Positions 26,501-38,300 of a stretch of DNA of 64,000 nucleotides are shown piece by piece. The notes under the pieces were generated by a model. The model saw nothing but the letters and a program-made list of their open reading frames with translations. It ran no database searches and was not told the DNA's origin. Location: the NCBI GenBank assembly GCA_030141605.1, contig JAQGDQ010002366.1:304660-368659 (forward strand), read 5' to 3'. The stretch comes from Tubiluchus corallicola. Lineage: Eukaryota > Priapulida > Priapulimorpha > Priapulimorphida > Tubiluchidae. The number at the start of each line of letters is the position of its first letter. Position 1 is the stretch's first letter. Position numbers and translations under genes: made by a program.

Positions 26501-28215
26501 ATGACAATTTTTAGTTACAGCTTCATTTTATCAGCCTTGACAAAAAATATGTGAACCCCATGGACACAGAGACTATAACATACTAGCTGTAGAATTATTG
26601 ATTAATATGAATTATATGAACATTTTTAACTTTGTCGTGTTTCAATCAGTTGAATCAGTGAGACTGTTAATATCAACCAGAACTTTAACTGCTGTTCATT
26701 AGTTTTTGGTTTTGCATGATAACAGCATGTTGCATGTTGTGTTTATTTTTACACAGCAGTATTATTTAAATATTGGAATTAAATAAAATTCTTGTGGTCA
26801 GTTGGACTGAAATAAAATTAATGATAATAATACATTTATTATTAACGTATTATTGTCCACATTTACAAAATAAAAAACTTACAATATGATGTGGTTCGAT
26901 GACAAAATAATTATTTATTTTGTTATCTCAAGCAAGGTTATTCTGACACTTATTCTATTACAAAGCTGAAAAAAGTATATGTAGTACAAAATAATATAGT
27001 ACAACACTCTTTGTGGTACACATATTGCCAAATATACTGAAGTCATTGTTTATGGTGTAAGGATCAACGATTTACAGTTGTCAGTTTACGATTTACAATG
27101 TCTTTTTCTTTAGTTAATATTCAAAATTCAGGAAGAAGAAGCATAATAAATAAAAGTTTAGTGCAAAAAATTGCATTACGTAAAGTAATTGTGATATTTT
27201 GATTGAAATGGATACAAATCTGGGATGACTAAACTGCATTGATAAACTATGCACTAGGGCTTAAAATGAAACAAATTAAAAAAGACAGTATCAAAAACTG
27301 CATCTGACTAAATCTGTCCGAAGTGTAAGCACAATATTTTTAACACTAGAGTTCATCATGTTCTAAACTCATGTTTCAAAGCAAACAGCTGAGAAATTAT
27401 CACACAGTTTGTAAGAGTGAATCCAGCTTTTTTGGATTGTTTCAATAATTTTCTGTTGCTCATTGGAAACTAAAAGTTTCTATAATTTGGCTTCTTATCC
27501 CGACACTTTCCGTCTGGCTGCTGCATCCCGTCTAACAATGACGATGACCAAAACCGAGCAAATCACGCATTTAATCCACAATAAGCTAATCTTTACGTCA
27601 CTTGGTATAAACTGTGTAAAAGTACTGTATGCTGACACTGCTTGTCGATGCAAACAAATACTCAAACAAGTGTTGTGTACAGTCGTTCTCCCCTTGGAAC
27701 TTTTGCCAAGTTTCATCTGTAATACGGCAATTTTCATCACCAGAGGCGGGTGCGCAGGTCCATATTCAATGGTGGCCTAGTCAAATGTTCGTCTTGTGTA
27801 AAACTTTATCTGAACTTTTTCCAAGGATTCTTAAACATGAAATTTTCGTGAAGAATGGTACGTATTTCTACTCGCAATATAATCGCGAGTTATTCAAGCT
27901 CAACTTAATTTTGGTGATATTCCCCCTTTAAATCCAGGTAGCTGGGATTTTGGTCCATGTAACGAATTGTAATTGTTATTGGTATAGTAGATTTTTGCAT
28001 ACAGTACCCATGGACTGAGCCTCTAAGAGTGTGTCATTCCGGTCGTGCTTAGTCATTTTGCTCCAGTGCATAGCAGTGAGTCGTATCATATTAAAGTCTC
28101 CTACAATAATTAGTTTGGTGTTCTTATAGTGTGACTTGGCATCAAACAGGTTTAAAAGTAATTGATTGTTGTCTGCAGACGAGGACGAGCCTATAAATGC
28201 ACCCTATAATATATT
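23570..28215 (-). mobile_element. LINE C, CR1/L2-like retrotransposon interrupted by a DNA element
   Basis: Minus-strand reading gives the endonuclease (KLIIVGDFN near 28110), its end (FTNDPELVCDV and PLGKADHNIL near 25850-25900), the linker (KPAWMTKEALQAVKSKRA near 25580), RT (PQGSVLGPIPF and MLADDTKIY, 24500-24620) and the post-RT region (CDQIMLHIYNN-type block near 23960). The order and spacing match one element 5'-truncated at about 28215 and ending near 23570. The 2007-bp block at 25921-27927 is a later insertion within the endonuclease; without it the frame runs straight through the junction. Other stops and frameshifts make it non-functional. Confidence 0.8.
25921..27927. mobile_element. 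Kolobok-like DNA element with TTAA target site, inside LINE C
   Basis: The insertion is bounded by TTAA at 25917-25920 and 27928-27931. Its left end reads AGAGGGAATATCATGAAAAT. The right end, on the other strand, reads AGGGGGAATATCACCAAAAT, and similarity continues through AAGTT-AGCTT, so the inverted repeats are about 35 bp with a few mismatches. TTAA target choice occurs in Kolobok and piggyBac. Ends starting AGRGGG rather than CCY favour Kolobok. Open frames inside are short and I see no THAP domain or DDE motif, so it is probably non-autonomous. A minus-strand 81-codon frame at 27495-27740 is unrecognised. Confidence 0.75.
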
Positions 28216-30181
28216 TATTAGATCTAGAAGAAAGTAATATGGTCGCAACTTTAAGGTGATTTTACTAAATATTTTTTGCAGAAAGATTAAGCCTTTCGGG
28301 AAGTTAGGCTTATTTCAATGTTCATGAAAAAAGTTAGAAGCATTTAGTAATAAAAGTGTGATAAGTACCTTGTGTATTTTGTAAAATCAACTTAAAGTCG
28401 CGATCATTTCACGCTTCGGCTCTCCCATTTTGAACGCTCATTCTTTTACGGATGATGTCGTTCATCGGCTGAAGAAAACCAATGCACTGTCAATTTCTGT
28501 GCAAAATATAGTAAGTATTTACACAAAATTAGACAACTAATTTTATGATAGTTTTGCATGAATCGTAGGTAAGCTCACTAAGCTGCAAAAGTTTGAATAG
28601 CAGCGTACACTTATGGAAAACTGCGACGCGCTTGCGAAAAGTCATGAAGTCCTCCAGATACAGCACAGTTTTTAAGTGAGTGGCGGCAGCCACCATTATA
28701 TTTTTCTAAGTTTATTTCTTCATAATATTTTTCTAAGTTTAAGCAATAATACTAAAATAAACCAAACATGCTAAGAAATTTGTCCTTTTTTTAATTTTAT
28801 GGTACATACGATCTCTATTATTATCGATTGTCTAGACCCTGCCGATTGCCTGCACTCTTGCTGATTATCCGTTACTAATTTTATCTTTTTTGACACTAAC
28901 GCTATAAAGGACGAAATTTGGACTGTCTTGATAATAAATTACATTTGCAATTACAAATTGATCACGGTGAGATGAGGTGACCTAGCAGATATTGTAAGGT
29001 ATCTGCAATATAAGCAGAACATCAGTGATTCAAATTCAGGCTGCATTCTCATTTCTTCGCATTTTCTGCTTTCAAATTTGATGCAAAATTTAATTGATTG
29101 TAGACTTGTCCATTAATAATAATAATAATCTTGATATTAAGATTATAATAATTGATAAGAGGCAAGATCATTATTTAAGTGTGTATTTACAGCAGTAGGT
29201 TGTGCAATTTTCAACACCTTAACTATTATTCATATTAAATTTCTACAAAGACTTACAAAAATTTTACAATTCAGAGGGTCACAAATACATTTAATGCAAT
29301 TGCTCTGTAGAGTGTGATATCCTGCTTGCCCGTCTTAGTATTAAAATTTAATATATAACTAACTAAATTTCTTAATTATGTCTGCTAAACTTATGAAACT
29401 GATTGAAATTTAAACTTGTTTTGTCCTTGTTATTCACAATAACAGACCAGCAGTTAATTTCATTCTAAGTGGTATATTGCAGGCTCATCATTACCAGCTT
29501 GCTCTATGTTGAACTGATTTCTTCCATTATGCTGCCACTGGGCTATGTGGACATATTTAGTTTAAAGGAAGACAAGATGATTTTTCATATACTACCCCAT
29601 TTTCAAATCTGATAAAAATATACATTTTAACAATTTATTCTGCAAAAGCATTTCTGGTAATTAAATAATTGATTAAAAGCTTAATTAAAGTGGGCTAGCC
29701 CAACTATTGATGATACCACGAACTAACATAATTTTTAACTGCAAAATTATTCCACGAGCATGTGCACGTGTTTGCGAAAACAGTGCTACTGTAAAATATT
29801 CAGTGTGTTGTACTAAAACTAGGCAAGTTTTAAGATAAGAATTCAAATTTCAAGTTTATCGCTGTGCTCACTCATGAGATGTCGAACGTGTGTAGTTAGT
29901 CCAAACTAACACATCTGAACTGAGAGGTACAGCACATTTTTTCTGCAATGTGTTTCCGAAATGCAGGAGCTAGTGCCCGTCTAACTAGCAAATGACGAAA
30001 TGTAACAGGGAGGAACTAGTTGTGTTTGTGTGGTAATAATTCTTTCACGTAAGTCATTTTTGAACATGTTTCCTTTCAATCTTTTAAAGAGTAGATTGTT
30101 TTAACCTACAGTTTAAGATTTGGTCTGGTTTGTTTTGCTTTAATGACAACATGTTTGTTAGTTGTAGCAAATACCCTTTCA
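28216..30181. other. No gene seen
   Basis: AT-rich sequence with an ATA/ATT-rich palindromic patch near 29118-29150. No exon, RNA gene or recognisable element end could be supported here. Confidence 0.4.
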
Positions 30182-30406
30182 CAGGGGTGGCTCTACCACT
30201 AGGCAAATAGCCATTTGGCCTAGGGCACCAAATTTTGTGGACAAAGGGCAAATTCTGGAAGTAATTCTTTAATTTTTAAGTTTAGTATAAGTAATAGCAC
30301 AGTGTCTGTGTCAATTCACTATTTTGTGTGTAGAGAGAACCGCGGGGGGAAAGGATTGACCTTTGAGGAGGGGGCGTTAAAATACTTTTACCCGGAGCCA
30401 GTCCTG
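30182..30406. mobile_element. Short hAT-like MITE with 8-bp target-site duplication
   Basis: The 225-bp element starts CAGGGGTGGCTC and ends GAGCCAGTCCTG, an imperfect 12-bp terminal inverted repeat. It is flanked by CCCTTTCA (30174-30181) and CCCTTTCG (30407-30414), which agree at seven of eight bases. An 8-bp duplication and CAGGG ends are the hAT pattern. It has no coding capacity. Confidence 0.8.
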
Positions 30407-31218
30407 CCCTTTCGTTAAGAAATTGCCGCATATGGGATGACCTTAGTTAATGCTCCAAATTTTCTCATATTTTGCAAGCTATTGCAAAAGTGTAATTTTT
30501 ACCGTATTATTTTTGTCAGTCTTATGTGATTCACCTAAAGTAAAGTGTTGGAGGTTTTGGATTCTCTTCTATTCTGTTATTTTTTTGGATCTGTGTATTT
30601 GCATTTTTTATTTTTAGATTATGTGCCTTTGTGTTTTAGTTCTGGATAACTTTTGGTTGACATCTAAGTGCCTTAAGTGGCGTTTAATTAACTTGTGGAT
30701 GTGGATGCGTTTTCCAACCTGCAAAATAACCAACAGAAAAAAATCAATAGGAAATAGCTGCAGAAAACGAATATTTAACGCATCAGCAGGCTGCATAAAC
30801 GATGCATTGAAACGCGTCTGCATCCGCAAGTTACATAAATGCCACTTTAGGCTATCGATTTGCATTTTTTCTAAAAATTTTGATTTTTATAAACGTAAGA
30901 AAACAAATGTAACATAAAACAAATATTTATATATTTATGAAATGCCATTTGGTGAAACAGACTTTAAAATTTGCTATCAAATTCAGATTATTTTATTCCT
31001 AAAATTTTTAAGCACTTGATCAAAGGATGAAAGAGGTTGGGATTATAATGTGTACCTAAGCATTGAATAGCAGACAAAAATTTCTTTCTGCCGAACAGCA
31101 TTGTGTTCATTAATGCACCACTTTACAGAAGTCTTACGATCTTCTTGCCAAATTTTCGCAATAGATTTCAATTTTCATGCAAGATTTTTTCAATTTTAAG
31201 GTATTTAAGAGTCACGTC
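30407..31218. other. Upstream region of GPN1
   Basis: No exon was found here. An in-frame ATG at 31177 lies 42 bases before the chosen GPN1 start, but has T at -3. The core promoter cannot be assigned from sequence alone. Confidence 0.35.
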
Positions 31219-32367
31219 ATGAATGCTGATGTGGATGAAGCGGCTGGAGGTGGAATCGATAAAGTGGGAGCTGCAGCTGTCCCAGTTGATGCTGATAAAC
31301 AGCAGCATGACTATAGCTCTGTGCCAGTGTGCATTGTCATACTAGGAATGGCAGGATCTGGCAAATCAACTTTTATTCAGGTAAGCATAACAAAATTCTA
31401 CAAAGTTTTCTGGTAACACATAAGATATATACATGCAAGTGTTGTATATTTAGTTGTTTTTTTCACATATAACTTGTTTTGTGCTGTGAGCACTGACTTA
31501 AATTGCCCTAATACTAATACTGGTTTTATTATATGTGCCCAGTCAGTTTCTACTCCTTGTAATCTATTATCTATTATGTTGATAGGGCCTTTTTGTTGGT
31601 GTTATTTTGTGATATACTTGTATATTATGTTTTGTTAGCATATGACATTCAAGTATATATAGGCAATGTGTAAAATTTAGACATTTTGTAAAATTCCTAG
31701 TCATTTCATATAACAGCTCTTCATTTCTGGAAAAGTGTGGAGATCTGTTTGAATTTCACACTTTGCCTAGATGTTTTATATAAAAGCTAGGATTTATATA
31801 AAATGTGTTTATTGACTGTGGCAATGTAAAAACATGAACATAATTTATGTTGAATCAAACTTTTCCTAGCAATTTTATACATTACCTAGAGACCTCGTAT
31901 GGAATAGATAATATGATTTAGCTGCTAAGCTAAGCAAGCAGTTCAAGTGAGTTAATTGTTTTGTTGGCAATGTGGTCTAACGTCATCATTTCTAACATGC
32001 TGCTGTGCCAGGTGGATCACTTTCCATATCTGGGAAGCCTGGGACTAGATTCATTAATTTCTTACATACAACTTTTTCGTAATATTGAGTGCGTAAGAAA
32101 ATTGTTAAAGCTACCCACGGAACCAGTTTTCGTAAAAACCTTCTTAAGTTTGATAGATTGTAATTTTACGCACGGCTTAGAGCTTGTGTAAATACAAATT
32201 CTGCCTGCCTGCACAGCTTAAATACTATGACTGGTATTGTCAGAACAATTTTTTTCAATAAATTAAAATTAGAAATGAAAGTGATTTACAAATTGTAACC
32301 TTGCACAGCAGACCATAAAGCTTGCATATCTCTCTTTCCCTCCCTCCCTCTTTCCCTCCCTCCCTCC

Positions 32368-32398
<31 letters not shown>

Positions 32399-35300
32399 CC
32401 GTCCCTCTGTCTGTCCATCCATCTACCTATTTATCTGTCTATCTGTTTATTTGTCTGCTTGAGTGCTACCTATCCAGCTGACCAATCCCAACTGTCGAAT
32501 TCAGATTTACACATGGGAAATGTGAAATGTAAAATGAAATGGCATTACCTAGAAAAATTATATCAGAACAATTGAGTATTTGTTTATTTTTAAATTAACT
32601 AAAATTTATTTAGCATTTTATAAAATGCCTAGGAAATGTATATTAAATATGTAAGAATTACACATATTGAATTATCCATATTTGGCAAATAAGCATAATT
32701 ACATCACAATAGAATTTACTGCCGACCGGTTTTATGCAAGGCAATACTACCAGCGTGTTAGTTTGTTCGTGGAGTGTTACATAGTTTCCAATCAAGATAT
32801 GTAGTCTGTAAGGTGAATTGTTAAATTATCTATATAATGTTATATTGTAATCCTTTTGCTATCAAACCACGGAATTGTATTTCGATGTTGTTTCTAAATT
32901 CTGGTAAATTTCTTTGTTTTAAATGCCTTGATAATGAACAGTTTTGTTCGAAATCGGTAGGCAGTTAATTCTGTTACACACTTTATCTAGATAAACTTTT
33001 GCATTATATAGATGTAATGCATAGGAAAAGTGTAGAAAGACTATTTTAGACACTTTACTTGGTCTCCATAAAGTGTCTAAGCATTCTATAGAATACCCGG
33101 TTTCGCACTTTGCCCGCACCATGTATAACGAAAGTATGGTTCCCCTGGTTATACTGTTAAATTGCTTAAAGTTTGTATGTTATTTTCAGCCTTTTCCGTA
33201 GTTATTGCTGCAGGCTACTTGTAGTAGCCAAAATATTCATTACAAGCTTGTAAAATGTCATAAAAATTATAATGTTAAAATTCATTTTTAGAGACTCACA
33301 TCTCATCTGCACATAACGAAAACTCCACCTTATGTAATCAACTTGGATCCTGCTGTGTATGAGCTGAACTTCCCAGCCAATATTGACATCAGAGATACTG
33401 TCAACTACAAAGAAGTTATGAAACAGTATCCTTTAAAGAATTTATTGAAACTAATCTCTATTGGATAATATTTGACAGTTGTACAGTGTAAAGTCTTAAG
33501 TTGCACAGAAACAAACAAACAAACAGACAGACAAATGTGTGCACCGTTCCAAATTTCTAGTGTTTGCAAATGAAATTACTAGTCTACGGATAATAACTTT
33601 TAAACTACCGTGATTACAGTTCTCTTTTTCTGTAGTTCAGGTTTTGTACATTTGGAGTTAAGAACCATTTGATCATGTCATGCCTGGCTTGTATCATCTG
33701 CACTGGTTGCCTGCTAAATACAGGATTATTTTTAAAATCTTAATACTTGTGTGATACTTAAAATACTTAATACTTAATTACATAGTGACGCTCCTCAGTA
33801 CATCTGTGAACTTCTCTCTTTACATTATTCATCTTACAGTCTAAGATCAGACAAATGACGTTTACCTGTGTATAAGCTTAGCATGGTTCAAAACCATTCT
33901 TTTAGGTCTAGTGGCCACAGTCTCTGGAATGCTCTTTCTTGTGAAATCAAGTCTTGCAAAAATTTTGAAAATTTTAGACACCATTTAATGATGCATTTAT
34001 TCATGCAAGTATACAACTTGGGGACTGTAAGCAAACTGAATTTTATTTTTATTATTGTGGCTGAAATATGTCGTTTTACTGTGATTCTCATGTTTCAGAA
34101 AGCACTCTGGCGTAGAGTGAACTGTTTTTTTCCTAATGACTTGGCATAAATTATTTTATAAAAAATTTTTATGTGTTTTTTCTATACAGCATTAAAGTAC
34201 ATATTTATATGGATTTTTTGAATCTGTATGATATGCATTGAAAAGTTTTCATACTGTTTATTCTTTAACCAGTATGATCTTAGGTATTCGTTGGGACCTA
34301 ATGGTGCTATTGTGACATCTCTAAATCTTTTTACGACCAAGTTTGACCAAGTTATGAGCTACTTGAGCAAGAGAGCCAAAGAATACAAGTACGCACATTG
34401 ACAATCACGTTCACATTTTCATTTCTTGAGAATATTTAATTTTTGTAGGTGCAACTGTCCGGGTCTTAATTTGCTTGACTTGTTAATGCTAAACTGACTT
34501 AGAAAATGCAAGTTGTGCAAATTTGATTAGATAAATTAACAGCTTGTCAGAATGTGGTTGTGTAGATTTAAATATTCAATGATATGTAGTTTCTAGTTTT
34601 TAATCTTTCGTAATTATATTTTATGCTTAATGGGTGTTAAGTCTAAAGTAAGTGAAGGTGTCTGTATATCTATATCTATGCCTAATAGTATATTTAATAT
34701 ATTTTTAAATTGTTTTTGGAGAATTCAAGCATGCTGATGTATGACAATACTTTAAGATGTTTTTTACAGGTATGTTTTACTGGACACTCCTGGACAAATC
34801 GAAGTCTTTACTTGGTCAGCTTCTGGACAAATTATAACTGAAACTTTGGCATGTTATTAATTTCATACAAATTTAATAGTAGAAACAATCATGAAAACAA
34901 ATTCATTTTCACCCCAATCTACTGCACATTTGAGAGTGAGTGTGCACTACATGGAAGACATTAGTCTGTTAAAATATGCACTTTCTTTACTTGGTTCTAT
35001 ATTTAAACTTATCTTTTTTATTGTTAAATATATTTTCTGCCTGTTTACAAAGGAATTTAAGCTCAGGGCGTATAAATGTGTGCAAGTTTATGAATGTGAT
35101 GTAGTTTCTAAGAATTATTTACGCAAAGTTTAATATGCAGTATGTGGTAATGAAATAATCGCTGAAATAGTCATTAATTTTGTAATTATTTTTGCAGTAA
35201 AACGTTTTAGTATGCGCACAGTAGCTTTGAAAGGTCTCGGCAAAAATTTTAGATAATAGTTAAAAGATAGCTGCGCTCTATATGCTTGCTAAATCGTGTT

Positions 35301-38300
35301 TTCGTTGCTGCTTTGTATAATTAAATTCATTTATAGCAAATCCCACTTACTTACTTGCTGGACTACAATGAAACAACTCTGATCCACTCATTTCTATTAC
35401 TTAATAGAAAAGTTGTACCAGTGGATGCAGCTGCACTAAGCAATTTCACATTGCAGCAGGTGGAAAGTTGTCATTCACTTTTTGCATTTATCTTACTATT
35501 TTTGCAATGTATAAACATGATTGAAGTCATTGAAAAGGAATGTTTGTCATACAGAGGGGTAAGAGCATCTGCCTCACTAGTACGAAGTCCCATGTTCAAA
35601 TCCTAGCCAATGAACAATGTTTTCTCCATTTAATTCTATGCCAGTCATAGGTATTATCATCATCTTCTCTAAGAGGATAATCCACGGAAGTTATTATTAA
35701 CTTGATAATGCCTATTTTGTTAATTAACAGTTTACATGTATCACTATATACTAATTTTATTGTTTGTTTAAGTGATGATTGGTATCATGTATTACAGGGT
35801 TCAACATTGCCTACAGTAATAGTGTATGTAATGGATACAGCTAGAAGTGTTAATCCTGTCACCTTTATGTCAAACATGCTGTATGCATGCAGTATAATGT
35901 ACAAGTACAAGCTTCCATTCATTGTGGCAATGAACAAGGTATCTAATTTTTTAACATCACTCCTGGCTTTTCTGATAATAAGTTTTTAAAAGTGTGAATA
36001 TGTATATTAAAAAACATGCAAGTATTTGGCCTTGCCTAAATGACGTTGTTTTGTTACTCTTGTTAGGCTGAATGCATGCTTGTAGCCAGAATTATTTCCT
36101 AAACATTGTTTTTTTATAAAATACGCATTACTAAAACTTATGACAAATCATACTTCTCTGTAATTTGTTATTTACTTAGAGCAGTGTTTCTATATGTCCA
36201 ACACATATTTCACATTGCATAGGGCTTCATCTGCAACTACAATACAAATAAAAACATTACATTAATTGCTAAACTAGATTTGAAAGAAAATTGCACTAAT
36301 TATCAGTGAGAAACAGTTCAACCGCTTATTAAAATATAACTTATAATTTGATAGGTTGTTGAACTGTTTCCTATCGATAATTAGTGCACTTTCCTTTAAA
36401 TTCCATTTTGTAGATTTTTTTTGTATTATGCACAGCGAAATCCATGTTGGACAGCATTAAACATCAGTTTATTCAGTTTATTTCAGAGGTTAAATATGCG
36501 ACAATCTGGCTATAGTTATATTGGAACAATCCTGAACAAATTTCTATCATGTCACCCATTTCGTTGTTTCCATTGATATTACATTGTCTGTGCATACATA
36601 AGCTAAAATCAAAATGACGAAACTTGTGCGGCTGTCAGAATACCTAATGTTGGGTGTTTATCTCCAAATAAAGAGACCTATAAGTGTGTTTTTATTTATA
36701 TGCGTTATATCAGATTTATTTGTTTGTGTCTTGTTAGATTACAAGACAATTTATGCATTTTGTAATGACAAACAGTATTTGTAAACTGCAAAGCAGTTTC
36801 ACCAGCTACTGATTTGTAATATTATGCTTTCATCTTGAAAACTTGGAACTAGCTTACAGTGTTACTATAATATTGATTTTCCATGACACATAATTATTGT
36901 ATTGAATTTGCTGTTGTTGTTTCAGGTTGACATTGTTGACAATCAGTTTGCTGTTGAGTGGATGACTGATTTTCAAACTTTTCATGAAGCCTTAGAACAA
37001 GAAACTTCTTATGTGTCAAATCTCACAAGATCAATGAGTCTTGTTCTTGATGATTTCTACAACTGTTTAAAAGTAAGGAATTGTGTTTGTTTATCCTGCA
37101 AAAATGCAGTTAGTTAATTCTGATGTTTGGTTGTTGTCATTTGTTTTATATTCTTATTTTTCGTGAATTCATGTAACTGATCTATAGCTGGAAAACACAA
37201 TCTAGCAGAGATTACAACAAAAAATTGTGGCTTCATTTTAATTCACGATGTTTCTGTTTGGTATGCTTAGGCCTTTAATTTAAATGCGTACTATTATGTG
37301 AAATTTTTATTTGTTTAATTTTACTTATTTGAAATTATCTATTTAATGTGCTAACCATGCATGACCATAAATGGAAACATTGTATTATATACAATTTTGA
37401 TGTACATCTATGTAAAAAATAAATTTCTATTCTATTCTCTTCGACTTACAAGCCATCACCAGTCATGTAGACAGAACAGAAAACTGAAACAAAATTAATA
37501 GCTAATAAGAATGACTCAACACTAATATTTCGTACAGCCAATAGGTTTTTATGGCACTGTATATATTGAACTTTCTAACATTATTTCATCATCCACATGT
37601 AATTGTGAATGAAGCTAACAATGTCCTGTGATCTTTTGTCAGAGAACTAGATATCACTTGTCAAGAGTCATTTCCACTTCATACAGCTAACTCATTCTTG
37701 TATGGCTTAATAAATCCATGGATAACAAAGCCAGCCACTTAATGTATCCTCTGTTGCTGGAATGGACTGTGTAATACCTTAACCCAATAAAATCTGCTGT
37801 TTTTTTCAAACTATGTTTTATTATAATCCGCCTTGTGTGCTAAGTCAACAAGACTGTGATGTAAGACTGCACGCTTGTCCTGCTTTTTAACTTGAGCTAG
37901 ATCAGCATCTTTGTTATAAACATATTTTTTAACAATTTTGCATTTTTTCACTTAATGACCCTCAACAACAAGACTGTTAGACAGCGGTGACAAACGCGGC
38001 GAAGCAGAAATGACTATATTAGCTGCTGAAATGTGACACATGCTGGAAACACTGCACCTTGGACTGCAGAACATTCATAACTATTCAAACACATGACATT
38101 TCACTGAACTTAAATAACATTCAAAACGTATTGAAAAAAAAAAATTCGCTAAAACAATTCACACTGGACAAATCACACTGCATTCTATGGTCTTTCTTAT
38201 TCGTTTTTCATACATAATTATGTTAAACTAACATGCTAATTCTTGGTGTAAACAGTTGTGTGTGAGAACGTTAATCCAGAATAACATGAATCAATACTTT

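Noticed and set aside
27463-27931. Overlapping 80-105-codon frames suggestive of a gene
   Set aside because: They lie within the TTAA-flanked Kolobok-like element and show no transposase or other domain.
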